From contig CAZGYQ010000006.1 in assembly GCA_964530695.1 (NCBI GenBank), forward strand, positions 1-64,000: 64,000 nt of DNA, read 5' to 3'. The DNA comes from VFBF01 sp964530695 (GTDB taxonomy: Bacteria > Pseudomonadota > Alphaproteobacteria > Caulobacterales > Aquidulcibacteraceae). A program made the translations under genes and the position numbers. Each line of letters begins with the position of its first letter. Position 1 is the stretch's first letter. The notes beneath the pieces are model-generated. The model did not search any database. It was not told where the DNA came from and was given only the letters and a program-made list of their open reading frames with translations. This document shows, in pieces, positions 1-7,597 of this stretch.

Positions 1-813
1 CGCGACATGGTCGAATACAACATGGCCGACGCGATCGTCGCCACCGGCGCCTCGATCATCGACATGGATTTCCTCGAAGCGCTTGGCTTCAAGCACTACC
101 AGGCCAAGGAAATCCCCGACGACAACATCCTGCGCTCGCTCTACATCGACCGCATCTACGACACCTACATCGATGAGGAAGAACTGCAGAACGTCGATCA
201 CACGATCTACGCGATCTGCGAGCAGCTCGAGCCGCGCGCCTACACCTCGCGCGAGTTCATCTACGAAATCGGCAAGTGGCTCGCCGACGGCAACGCCAAG
301 AAGAAGGATTCGCTGATCCAGCGCGCCTATGAAAAGGGCGTGCCGATCTTCGTGCCGGCGTTCTCCGATTGCTCGGCGGGCTTCGGCATCGTCAAGCACC
401 AGGTGGAGCGTCGCAAGGCCAAGAAGCCCTACGTCACCATCGACAGCGCCGGCGATTTCCGCGAGCTGACCGAGATCAAACTCGCCGCCGGCACCACCGC
501 CCTCTTCATGGTCGGCGGCGGCGTGCCGAAGAACTTCGCGCAGGACACGGTCGTGTGCGCCGAAATCCTCGGCCACGAGGATGTGGAAGTGCACAAGTAC
601 GCCGTGCAGATCACGGTGGCGGACGTGCGCGACGGCGCGTGCTCTTCGTCGACGCTCCAGGAAGCCGCGAGCTGGGGCAAGGTGTCGACCGTGCACGAGC
701 AGATGGTGTTCGCGGAAGCGACTTCCGTGGCGCCGATCATCGTCAGCGACGCCTATCACCGCGGCGGCTGGCGCAAGCGCAAGGCAAAGAACTGGGCAAA
801 GCTGTTTAAGTGA
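1..813 (+). CDS. Deoxyhypusine synthase-like protein (5' truncated by window edge)
   Basis: The reading frame is open from base 1 and ends at TGA 811-813, giving the C-terminal 270 residues of a protein normally about 350 long. It matches the deoxyhypusine synthase (DHS) fold family. The glycine-rich GGGVPKNF segment is present, as is the SWGK motif whose lysine (codon 679-681) corresponds to the catalytic lysine that forms an imine with the aminobutyl group of spermidine. Eukaryotic and archaeal DHS modify eIF5A/aIF5A. Bacteria lack eIF5A, so the bacterial homologue probably works on free polyamines (for example homospermidine formation) or on an unknown acceptor; that is inference. The family call is firm and the substrate unknown. 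A cruciform repeat starts within 10 bases of its stop. Confidence 0.85.
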   Translation, partial: RDMVEYNMADAIVATGASIIDMDFLEALGFKHYQAKEIPDDNILRSLYIDRIYDTYIDEEELQNVDHTIYAICEQLEPRAYTSREFIYEIGKWLADGNAKKKDSLIQRAYEKGVPIFVPAFSDCSAGFGIVKHQVERRKAKKPYVTIDSAGDFRELTEIKLAAGTTALFMVGGGVPKNFAQDTVVCAEILGHEDVEVHKYAVQITVADVRDGACSSSTLQEAASWGKVSTVHEQMVFAEATSVAPIIVSDAYHRGGWRKRKAKNWAKLFK

Positions 814-821
814 GCGTGGTT

Positions 822-871
822 GGAGCGTGTCGCCTCCGGCGACGCATGCGCGGCCGGAGGCCGCGCGCTCC
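822..871. repeat. REP-type cruciform repeat, copy 1
   Basis: A 50-bp element with an outer stem (GGAGCG/CGCTCC) enclosing two small hairpins, one with a TCC loop and one with a GGA loop, joined by the palindrome CGCATGCG. It is nearly identical to copies at 998-1047 and 1610-1659. Similarity to copy 2 runs past the core into the flank CCACTTGAGCAG, so a longer unit of about 80 bp was duplicated. Confidence 0.9.
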
Positions 872-997
872 CCATCACAACCACTTGAGCAGTTCCAGCA
901 AGCGTAGGGTGCACCAGCGCGCAATGCACCATTAGTCTAACCGCGGCGCTTGAACTGAGGCGGCGCGCTCCCTCCTACGAACCGATAGAGCGTGATT

Positions 998-1047
998 GGA
1001 GCGCGTCGCCTCCGGCGACGCATGCGCGGCCGGAGGCCGCGCGCTCC
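998..1047. repeat. REP-type cruciform repeat, copy 2 (upstream of RAYT)
   Basis: Same 50-bp three-way-junction element as copy 1, in the same orientation, ending 48 bases before the RAYT start. Between copies 1 and 2 lies another small palindrome (GGTGCA...TGCACC near 908-930) in otherwise gene-free sequence. Confidence 0.9.
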
Positions 1048-1095
1048 CAATCTCGACCACTTGAGCAGCTCGAACATTTCGCTAACCATGCCTCC

Positions 1096-1608
1096 ATGGG
1101 CGCGAAGGGTTGGCATCGTCGCGGATACCTTCCGCATTACGACGGGCACGGCGTCAGTCAGCATGTCGTCTTTCGGCTCTTTGACTCCGTCCCGCCTGAC
1201 GAACGCGACGGGGACGATGTTCTGGATCGTCATTTGGGCGCAGCGTTCATGCGCGATCCGGCCTGCGCCTGCATTGTGGCCGAAACGATTCTGCACGGCG
1301 ACGGTCGACGTTACGCCCTGCAGGCCTGGTGCGTGATGCCCAACCATGTCCACGCACTCATCGCAACAAACGCCGAGATCGAACTCGGGCAGATTGTGCA
1401 TGCGTGGAAGCGCTACTCGACGCGGCGCATCAACGAACTTCTCGGACGCACCGGCGCCGTCTGGGCGCGGGACTATTTCGACCGCTACATGCGCGACGAC
1501 GCGCATTTCCTGACGACGAAACGCTACATTGAAGACAATCCCGTCGCGGCTGGACTTTGCGGCGCAGCCAGGGATTGGCCATATTCTTCCGCTGGTTGGC
1601 GGACTTGA
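1096..1608 (+). CDS. REP-associated tyrosine transposase (RAYT), IS200-like Y1 family
   Basis: A 170-residue protein of the Y1_Tnp/RAYT family. It has the HUH-type metal-binding motif (HVH in the MPNHVHAL context), an arginine-rich stretch after it, the segment VWARDYFDRYMRD typical of RAYTs, and the C-terminal YIEDNPVAAGL signature. RAYTs are domesticated single-strand transposases that bind and cleave REP palindromes. The gene lies between two same-orientation copies of one cruciform repeat, the second starting directly after the stop, which is the classic RAYT/REP arrangement. ATG 1096 was chosen because it opens the conserved N-terminal segment (RRGYLPHYD). No good ribosome site is visible. 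The frame looks intact, so it is probably functional. Confidence 0.93.
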   Translation: MGAKGWHRRGYLPHYDGHGVSQHVVFRLFDSVPPDERDGDDVLDRHLGAAFMRDPACACIVAETILHGDGRRYALQAWCVMPNHVHALIATNAEIELGQIVHAWKRYSTRRINELLGRTGAVWARDYFDRYMRDDAHFLTTKRYIEDNPVAAGLCGAARDWPYSSAGWRT

Positions 1609-1609
1609 G

Positions 1610-1659
1610 GGAGCGCGTCGCCTCCGGCGACGCATGCGCGGCCGGAGGCCGCGCGCTCC
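1610..1659. repeat. REP-type cruciform repeat, copy 3 (downstream of RAYT)
   Basis: Third copy of the 50-bp element, starting one base after the RAYT stop and ending 22 bases before the next start codon. It matches copy 2 through the core but lacks the CCACTTGAGCAG flank. Confidence 0.9.
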
Positions 1660-1681
1660 ACACGCGTCAAGAGGAGCACCC

Positions 1682-2041
1682 ATGCCCACCCTCATCCACT
1701 ACCTCGCCGTCTTCCTCTCCAACAAACAAAGCCCGAAATGGCGCGCGTGGTACGCGATGACCGAGGAAGAACGCCGCGCGAAGGACGAGGTTGGCCTCGC
1801 AGCGCTCGCGGCGTGGGACGCGGCGCATGAAGGCGTCATCGTCTATGCGGGCGGGCCGCTGGGGCCGACCAAGCGCGTCGGGGATGACGGCGTCACGGAC
1901 GTCGTCAACGAACTCACCGTCTTCGTCGTCGTGCGCGCGCCCTCGCATGAGGCCGCCGCGAAGCTGTTCGAGAACCACCCCCACTGCACGATCTTTCCGT
2001 GCGACTGCGTGGAGGTGATGCCGCTGCTGACGGGGCCGTAA
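1682..2041 (+). CDS. YciI-related (YCII domain) protein
   Basis: A 119-residue protein. ATG 1682 follows a clear Shine-Dalgarno sequence (AGAGGAG, 6 bases upstream). The ferredoxin-like layout fits YCII-domain proteins: a hydrophobic first strand (LIHYLAVFLS), a W-rich helix with MTEEERRAK, the mid-protein YAGGPLGP strand-turn, and a final strand carrying cysteines and the acidic CDCVEVMPL segment. Related DGPF/YCII proteins are small cytoplasmic enzymes or dimerisation modules of mostly unknown reaction. It is alone between two repeat elements and has no obvious operon partner. Confidence 0.65.
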   Translation: MPTLIHYLAVFLSNKQSPKWRAWYAMTEEERRAKDEVGLAALAAWDAAHEGVIVYAGGPLGPTKRVGDDGVTDVVNELTVFVVVRAPSHEAAAKLFENHPHCTIFPCDCVEVMPLLTGP

Positions 2042-2050
2042 CACCGCCGC

Positions 2051-2145
2051 CCGGGAGCGCCGGCATCTTGCCGGCATGGCATGTCGCCAGGCGCGACGGC
2101 GTATCGGGACGCGCTACCGGGCCGGCAGGATGCCGGCGCTCCCGG
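2051..2145. repeat. 25-nt inverted repeat pair (BIME-like)
   Basis: Arms 2051-2075 and 2121-2145 are inverted copies differing at one position and separated by 45 bases. Each arm holds its own hairpin, GCCGGC-ATCTT-GCCGGC, next to GGGAGCGCC. The sequence differs from the cruciform repeats at 822, 998 and 1610, so this is a second palindrome class. It sits 10 bases after the YciI-like stop. Confidence 0.85.
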
Positions 2146-2170
2146 CTGGCGACGCGTGAGCGGATGCGGA

Positions 2171-2198
2171 TTGACATCCTCGTTGATAGGTTTATATT
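2171..2198 (+). promoter_or_regulatory. Strong sigma-70-type promoter
   Basis: A perfect TTGACA (2171-2176) and TATATT (2193-2198) are separated by 16 bases in an AT-richer patch. The predicted transcription start is near 2205. No long reading frame starts close behind it; instead a run of hairpins and an intrinsic terminator follow. Such a near-consensus promoter is uncommon in GC-rich alphaproteobacteria. Confidence 0.7.
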
Positions 2199-2204
2199 CC
2201 GCAC

Positions 2205-2455
2205 ATCGCCTCCGCAGGGAGGGCAGCCGGATCCATCTGTTCGTCGGCGCGGGGCGATGCGATCGAGCGTTAAGGTAGCTCACGGGCCGGGATGTACTTT
2301 CCGGGGCAAGCCGTGAGGGTCCGGGGCTCCGCGTCGGACAGCGCGGACCCGCTCGTCGCAGGCCCACTGCGCCCAAGGGTGTGAGGAACCACCCTGAGGC
2401 CAAGCTTGCGGAAAACGATCGCGGGGACGCGGAAGCGGCGACGCTTCTTTTCTTC
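2205..2455 (+). ncRNA. Candidate structured small RNA, family not assigned
   Basis: A transcript from the 2171-2198 promoter would be about 250 nt. It would contain hairpins CTCACGG/CCGTGAG (2279-2285/2311-2317), GGGTCCG/CGGACCC (2317-2323/2344-2350) and AGGGTG/CACCCT (2376-2381/2390-2395), and end at an intrinsic terminator. Its 5' end CGCCTCCGC (2207-2215) can pair with GCGGAAGCG (2429-2437) with one mismatch, a closing stem reminiscent of 6S-type RNAs. I could not match it to 6S, SRP RNA, RNase P or tmRNA by sequence; the SRP GGAAGCAGC motif and the RNase P core are absent. A long leader of the acid phosphatase gene at 2606 is the alternative. Confidence 0.5.
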
Positions 2456-2489
2456 CCAACCCACTTCGCGGAGCCGCCTCCGCGTCCCC
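2423..2489. repeat. 17-nt inverted repeat overlapping the terminator
   Basis: Arms 2423-2439 and 2473-2489 are complementary at 16 of 17 positions, with a 33-base loop. The left arm contains the 5' half of the terminator stem, so the long hairpin and the terminator cannot form together. Confidence 0.75.
2432..2455 (+). terminator. Intrinsic terminator with GCGA tetraloop
   Basis: The stem GAAGCG/CGCTTC (2432-2437/2442-2447) closes a GCGA loop of GNRA type and is followed directly by TTTTCTT. It ends the candidate small RNA 150 bases before the acid phosphatase start. Confidence 0.65.
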
Positions 2490-2605
2490 GGCCCTCCCAT
2501 CGGGGGGCGACAGAGCGAAACCGCAGAAGCGCGCGCTTCGTGCGCAAGTTGGTGCTGGCGAGCAGGACCGCTAACGTCGCTTTTCCCGAACGGAGACCGC
2601 CGCCC

Positions 2606-3310
2606 ATGAAGAGAATGCTCGCGTCCGCCGCCCTTGCGCTTTTCGCCGCGACGGCGTGCGTCTCCGTCGAGGTCAACGGGGCCCGACTGGAAACGCCGCC
2701 GCCCGTCGCGCTGGCGTTCAACGGCCTCGGCGTGCTCGCCGCGCCGCCTGTCGCCGGTTCGCCGCAGCAGGCCGGCGATGACGCGACCGCGCGCGGGCCG
2801 TGGTCGGCGGAACGCATCGCCATGGCCGCGGCCGATGACGCCGTCGATCCGTGGAAGGCGTTTGCCAGCGTCATGGGCCCGGACTTCACCGCCGCGAACT
2901 ATCCCGCCACGAAGCGCGTGTTCGACCAGGTCATGGCCGTCGCCGGTCCGGCCATCGGCGCAACGAAGGCGCAGTGGGGCCGGCCCCGCCCGTTCGTCGC
3001 CAATCCGTCTCACCCGACCTGCATCGCCCCGAGCGACGGCCTGCGCGCCAGCGGCTCCTACCCTTCCGGACATGCGGCGCTCGGCTGGGCGTGGGCGCTC
3101 GCGCTTGCGGAAATCGCGCCGGAAAAGGCTGACGCCTTGTTACATCGCGGACATGAATATGGTGAAAGTCGCGTCGTCTGCGGCGTACACTGGGCGAGCG
3201 ACGTGAGCGCGGGACGCGCGCTTGGCGCCGCCGCGATCGCCAGAATGCATGGCGACCAAGGGACGCGCGCGCTGTTCGACGCTGCGCGCGCTGAGATCGC
3301 GAACGATTAG
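2606..3310 (+). CDS. PAP2-superfamily acid phosphatase, exported (class A type)
   Basis: A 234-residue protein with an N-terminal signal (MKRMLASAALALFAATAC). The cysteine at about residue 18 gives a plausible lipoprotein site. The three PAP2 phosphatase motifs appear in order: a K...RP-type motif as KAQWGRPRP, PSGH in SYPSGHA, and SR...H as SRVVCGVHWASD, whose histidine is the nucleophile in this family. Substrates are likely periplasmic phosphomonoesters. ATG 2606 was preferred over the upstream in-frame ATG at 2381 because the intervening residues are low-complexity, overlap the terminator and would bury the signal peptide. It is monocistronic and preceded by the candidate RNA unit. Confidence 0.88.
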   Translation: MKRMLASAALALFAATACVSVEVNGARLETPPPVALAFNGLGVLAAPPVAGSPQQAGDDATARGPWSAERIAMAAADDAVDPWKAFASVMGPDFTAANYPATKRVFDQVMAVAGPAIGATKAQWGRPRPFVANPSHPTCIAPSDGLRASGSYPSGHAALGWAWALALAEIAPEKADALLHRGHEYGESRVVCGVHWASDVSAGRALGAAAIARMHGDQGTRALFDAARAEIAND

Positions 3311-3440
3311 CGCCCAATCTAACCGGCGGATGTCCGTCACGCCCCTGCGGTGCAAGTCTCGCCTTGCGGGAGCAGTGCGGTGACAAATGCACCCGCGTCT
3401 GTGATCACCAAGGTCCCCTGATCATTGTGGGCGATACGTC

Positions 3441-4538
3441 GTGATCCAGAACATCCAGACGCTGCGCGTGATCTTCGCGTTCCTGGTGGTCACCGCCCAC
3501 CTGCAGACGATCTACACGCTGATGGGTCTGGTTAAGGGCCCGCACGGCATCGACGGCGTGGCCACCGACGGCTTCCTGATCGTCAGCGCCTTCGTGATCG
3601 TTTTTTCCGATCTCCGAAAGCCCATGGCGCCGCTGACGTTCATCGGCAGGCGCTTCGCGCGGCTCGTGCCGTTCTACTGGATCATCACGCTATTTGTCGG
3701 CGCGCTCTGCCTCGCTGCGCCCGGACTTTTCCGCACGACGGTGGTCACGCCGGAAACGCTGTTTAAGTCGATCTTCTTCATCCCCTATGTGAAGCAGAGC
3801 GGCATGGTCGCGCCGATCGTGTTCGTCGGCTGGACAATGAACTACATCGTCGCCTTCATCCTCATGCACGCGGTCTACCTCAAACTCTTCGGCCGGAATG
3901 CGTGGATGGCGACCTCGGGCACGCTGGCGGCGCTCGCGCTTGCGGGCGTGGTCCTGCGGCCGTCCGACGTGATCTTGAACTTCTTCACCGGTCCCCGGCT
4001 GATCTCCTTCGCCTTCGGCGCCCTCGCCGCCGGGCTGTGGAGCCGGTGGCCGCTTCAGCTGGCGCGCCAGAAGAGCACAGACGTGCGCTTGATCGCGGTG
4101 GCGCTGATCGCGGTGGCGCTCGTCGTGCGCTTCGGCCAACAGATCTACTTCCCGGCGCTGGACATGCGGTACGTGGGGCCGTTCGCGGCGATGGCGGTGG
4201 TCGCCGGCGCGCTGATGCTGGAAGCAAATGGCGACGTCCACAAGGGCAAGCGCCGCGACATGCTCGCGGAAGCGACCTTCTCGATCTACCTGACCCACTT
4301 CTTCGCCACCCAGGCGGCCCAGAGGGTGGCGACCGCGCTGGACGTGCACAACCTGGCCGCGCTCGCGGGGCTGGCCCTGTGCGGATACATCGGCGCGGGC
4401 GTCCTGGGCGTTCTCGTGTGCCGCTGGATCGAAAAACCGCTCGACCGGATCGTGCGCGACGGCTGGCGCTTCGCGTCAACCCGCCGCGAAGCGCGCACTG
4501 CAGAACACGTGGAGCGGCGCACAGTCAGTGACGCCTGA
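3441..4538 (+). CDS. Acyltransferase 3 family integral membrane protein
   Basis: A 365-residue, multi-pass (about 10 helices) protein of the OafA/acyltransferase-3 family, which transfers acyl groups to extracytoplasmic sugars such as O-antigen, exopolysaccharide or peptidoglycan. The conserved opening LRVIFAFLVVTAH carries the family histidine. The helix-2 segment DGFLIVSAFVIVFS and the following RRFARLVPFYW (R/R-x-x-R-x-x-P) are typical. The start is GTG 3441, which places the family motif at the N-terminus. No polysaccharide genes flank it, so the acceptor is unknown. Confidence 0.85.
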   Translation: MIQNIQTLRVIFAFLVVTAHLQTIYTLMGLVKGPHGIDGVATDGFLIVSAFVIVFSDLRKPMAPLTFIGRRFARLVPFYWIITLFVGALCLAAPGLFRTTVVTPETLFKSIFFIPYVKQSGMVAPIVFVGWTMNYIVAFILMHAVYLKLFGRNAWMATSGTLAALALAGVVLRPSDVILNFFTGPRLISFAFGALAAGLWSRWPLQLARQKSTDVRLIAVALIAVALVVRFGQQIYFPALDMRYVGPFAAMAVVAGALMLEANGDVHKGKRRDMLAEATFSIYLTHFFATQAAQRVATALDVHNLAALAGLALCGYIGAGVLGVLVCRWIEKPLDRIVRDGWRFASTRREARTAEHVERRTVSDA

Positions 4539-4581
4539 CTGATTGGACCTGCCCCCCGGCGACCCGCGAAAGCGGCGCCGC

Positions 4582-5265
4582 CTACTTCCAGTTCTGCACT
4601 GCGGTGCGCGCCTGATCGTTGGCGGGCCGCGCGATCAGCGAGTCCTGGCTGAGCGTCACATAATACGTCGCGCCGTCGGCCATCGGGATGTACGTGGCGT
4701 TGCCGTAGTGGGCGTCCAGCACCGGCATCTTCTTCATGTACTTGGTGTTGGCCACCGCGAAGAGGTCGAGCCCGGGGTTTTCCGAAAGCTGGTAGACCGT
4801 GCGCGGCGCGCTGCGTTCGGCGTTGATGTCGGCGTAGCGGCCCGACATGCGCTCAAGACGGTAGTTGGCGTCGAGGCCGGCGACGTTCGCCCACGGCTTC
4901 CACTTCAGGATGCGCGCATCCATCTGCCATTGGTCGCCGAGCAGCGTGCATTCGCCGGACGTGCCGTCCGGCAGCGAACAGACCTGCTTCTTGCCGTCGG
5001 GCAGCTTCACGTCCGCGACGTAGGCTGACGGGCCCGTCTGGCGGAAGGTGACTTCCGCCACCTGCTGCTCGTGCGTCAGGCGCTGGTAGGTGAGGATGTT
5101 GAGGCCGAGCAGCCCGACGGCCGCGCCCGCCGCTATGAACACGCCGCCCGTCAGCGAGCCGAACAGGCCCGAAATCGCCCGGCCGCGCCCAATGGCGCCC
5201 ATGCCCCGCACGAACAGGACGAGGCCGAGAAGCCCCAATACCGCCGGTACTACCCAGATTCCCAT
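4582..5265 (-). CDS. Uncharacterised membrane protein with two N-terminal helices
   Basis: A 227-residue protein. ATG 5265 has a purine-rich AGGGGAG sequence just upstream. Two hydrophobic segments (about residues 3-22 and 32-54) are followed by a soluble domain of about 165 residues with two cysteines (VCSLPDG and GECTLL) that may form a disulphide. I do not recognise the soluble domain. It faces the acyltransferase gene convergently and lies 104 bases upstream of the AsmA stop on the same strand. Confidence 0.7.
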   Translation of the reverse strand: MGIWVVPAVLGLLGLVLFVRGMGAIGRGRAISGLFGSLTGGVFIAAGAAVGLLGLNILTYQRLTHEQQVAEVTFRQTGPSAYVADVKLPDGKKQVCSLPDGTSGECTLLGDQWQMDARILKWKPWANVAGLDANYRLERMSGRYADINAERSAPRTVYQLSENPGLDLFAVANTKYMKKMPVLDAHYGNATYIPMADGATYYVTLSQDSLIARPANDQARTAVQNWK

Positions 5266-5369
5266 GTCGCTCCCCTGTCCCGGTCCCAAACCAGTCCCGA
5301 TCCGAAATTCACTTCCCCGGCCCCTGTTAACCGATCGGGGTCCGGTGCGCCACGCCAGACAACCGCCCG

Positions 5370-7220
5370 CTACAACCTGGGCGCGCGCGCCTGGATGGCG
5401 CGGACGCGCGCCTCGATCGCGGGCCGGGCGCGTCCGAGAATGTCAGACACATAGCCGATGCCCGTCCACGCCCCGGAGACCCTGAACGGCACCGCCACGC
5501 CGCTGAGGCGCGGGGTCAATCGCATGTCCATGCTGCGGCCGCCCATGTCGATGACGCCGATGGCGTTGATGCGGGCCTGCGGCGCGACCATCACGAGATC
5601 CCTTGTCGCGAGCACGCCATCGGCGGCCATGATCGTGGCGGCGAACCTGGAAAACGGCGTGCGCGCCGCGGGCGAAACCATCTCTCCGCGCATGGCGTCG
5701 CGGATCGTGCGCCCGACTCCGCCGAGGTTCACCCCGCGCAGGGCGCCGTTCTCGAAGGTGAACGCGCCTGTGCCGTTCAACGACGTCATCAGCGCCCGTT
5801 GCGTGGCGCCGCGCCCGGAAAAGCCCCAGTCGATTTTCGCGACGCCTTCCAGGTTGCCGAAGCCGAAGGCGTCCGTGAAGAAGCGGTGCGCATCGACCTT
5901 CTGGACCGCCAGTTCGTTACGGATCGTCAGTTCGCCGCCGCGCGCATCGATCTCGAACCGGCCGGTCCCGTTGCCGCCATACATCTCAAGCTCACGCATG
6001 GTCGCAACGAAAAATCCGTCGTTCAGCAGCAGCGAAACCTGCGTGCGATCGAGTTTTGTCTTCTGGATCTGCAACGGGCCGGTGGTGAGTTCGAGATTGG
6101 CGTTGACGGCCTTGAGGCCCGTCAGGTCGATCGGCACGTCGCTCCAGCCCGCGGACCGCACGTCCACCTGCTGCACGCTCGCCACCTGGACGCCGCTCTC
6201 TTGCGTGCGCGGTGCGAGATAGGGATTGAGATCGAGCGCCCCGACTTCGAGGCGCCCCGACACGAACGGCGCACGCGGCCCCTGCTCGATGAGGAAATCG
6301 CCGCGCCCCTTGATGTTGTCGATCTCGATGGCGGCGTTGTCGAACGCGTAGCGCTTCGGGCCCACGTCGAGATGTCCGGAGATCCTGAAAGTCTCGAGCC
6401 CGGGCCCCTTCCCCAACGGAGCGCCCGCCCACGCGGCGAGACCGCGCAGGCTCGGCCCCGACGCCGCCAGTTCACCGGAGAGACCGCCGGTCTTCACATC
6501 GAGGGCGCCGTCCAGCGCAGCCGTGAGGGACGTCGCCGCGATAGTCACCTTCAGCGGCGTCGCCTGCCCGGTCGTCAGCGCGCGAAAGGCGCCGATCGTC
6601 AGCTCGACGACGGCGCGCTGGCCGCGAAAGGTAACCTCGCCGGACAGCGTCAACGGGGCGTCCATTCCGTCGAGATCGATCCTGGCGTCCACGTCCTCCA
6701 GCCCGTAGGCGGACTTCGTCTTCAGGTTTGCGTAGGAAAACCGTCCGTCGATCACCCGCATGCCGTGCAGGCTGAAGGTCGGCGCGCTGGCGCCGGAGTT
6801 CTGGGTTTGCCGCGGTCGCGAACTGGCTGCAGGCTTCAGGATCCAGTTCGGGCGTCCCTGCGCATCCACTTCAAGCGCCACGACCGGTTCCACGAGGATG
6901 AACTCGTGCACCTCAAGGCGGCGTTGCACAAGCGGCTTCAGCGCCATGCCGATGACGACCTCCCTGGCCGTGAGCAACTGCCCGGCGGGGCCGCCCCGCG
7001 CATTGGCGAGGCTCGCATTCTCGCCCTTGAAACCGAGCGCCGGCCAGAATGTGACGGAGACGGCACCCTTGATTTCGCAATCGCGGCCGGTGGCGGCCTC
7101 GACACGGCGTTCGATCTCCGCGCGTGCATCGAACCGGGACAGAAACCACCACGTGTATCCCGCCGCGCCGATGACGGTGAAGACCACGACCGCGACAAGA
7201 ACCAGCAGCACACGTTTCAT
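5370..7220 (-). CDS. AsmA-family protein
   Basis: A 616-residue protein with one N-terminal membrane anchor (VLLVLVAVVVFTVIGAAGYTWWFLSRFD), then the AsmA N-terminal domain (INE-like start with GREVVIGMALKPLVQRRLEV) and long beta-rich repeats. It ends with the AsmA C-terminal region (GTGAFTFENGALRGVNLGG...) in which the mutant-suppressor domain makes a beta-helical groove. AsmA/TamB-type proteins bridge inner and outer membrane and are implicated in lipid transport. ATG 7220 was chosen over the upstream frame because it places the anchor at the N-terminus. It is divergent from prkA across 377 bases. TamB, a distant relative, is encoded further along this window. Confidence 0.85.
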   Translation of the reverse strand: MKRVLLVLVAVVVFTVIGAAGYTWWFLSRFDARAEIERRVEAATGRDCEIKGAVSVTFWPALGFKGENASLANARGGPAGQLLTAREVVIGMALKPLVQRRLEVHEFILVEPVVALEVDAQGRPNWILKPAASSRPRQTQNSGASAPTFSLHGMRVIDGRFSYANLKTKSAYGLEDVDARIDLDGMDAPLTLSGEVTFRGQRAVVELTIGAFRALTTGQATPLKVTIAATSLTAALDGALDVKTGGLSGELAASGPSLRGLAAWAGAPLGKGPGLETFRISGHLDVGPKRYAFDNAAIEIDNIKGRGDFLIEQGPRAPFVSGRLEVGALDLNPYLAPRTQESGVQVASVQQVDVRSAGWSDVPIDLTGLKAVNANLELTTGPLQIQKTKLDRTQVSLLLNDGFFVATMRELEMYGGNGTGRFEIDARGGELTIRNELAVQKVDAHRFFTDAFGFGNLEGVAKIDWGFSGRGATQRALMTSLNGTGAFTFENGALRGVNLGGVGRTIRDAMRGEMVSPAARTPFSRFAATIMAADGVLATRDLVMVAPQARINAIGVIDMGGRSMDMRLTPRLSGVAVPFRVSGAWTGIGYVSDILGRARPAIEARVRAIQARAPRL

Positions 7221-7597
7221 CGGCACGATCTCCCCATGGCGGTCCGGCCCCCATGACGCGCACGGGCGCTCAAGGGCGTTGTCCGGCGACGACGATAGCC
7301 TGCCGCCGCGCGCACCGCCATTGCGCAAGAAACTGGCGCCGGCGCGCCATGATCCGGGTCACAGCAAGAAGCGCTTGCGCGCGACCGCGCACGGCGCGAC
7401 CATCTGCGCACGGGAGTGGGCACTACGGACGGGCGCAGCGATGCAGACTCGTGAGCCGGTGTCGTGAAACGCCGGCCGCCAGCGGCAAAACTTCGCCAGT
7501 CTGCAACAATTCGAACTCACCAGCGTCTGAATCGCACTACATAGAAGTAGCGCCAGGGCGCTCTGCCGGATTTCGGCGACATGCGGATGGAGCCACG
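7221..7597. other. Divergent intergenic region between asmA-like gene and prkA
   Basis: This 377-base gene-free stretch should carry the promoters of both flanking genes. I see no consensus -35/-10 pair, RNA gene or long repeat in it. The last 100 bases before prkA are the least GC-rich part and include CAACAATTCG and CACTACATAGAAG, a plausible prkA promoter zone, but no box can be defended. Confidence 0.4.

Noticed and set aside
937..1695. Long minus-strand reading frame over the RAYT gene
   Set aside because: It is an arginine/alanine-rich shadow of the transposase and the cruciform repeats; no family features, and the plus-strand RAYT is clear.
2205..2455. Assignment of this unit as SRP RNA, RNase P RNA or tmRNA
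   Set aside because: The SRP GGAAGCAGC core, the RNase P GGAAAGTCC core and the tmRNA tag-coding region and tRNA-like end are absent, so only an unassigned RNA is claimed.
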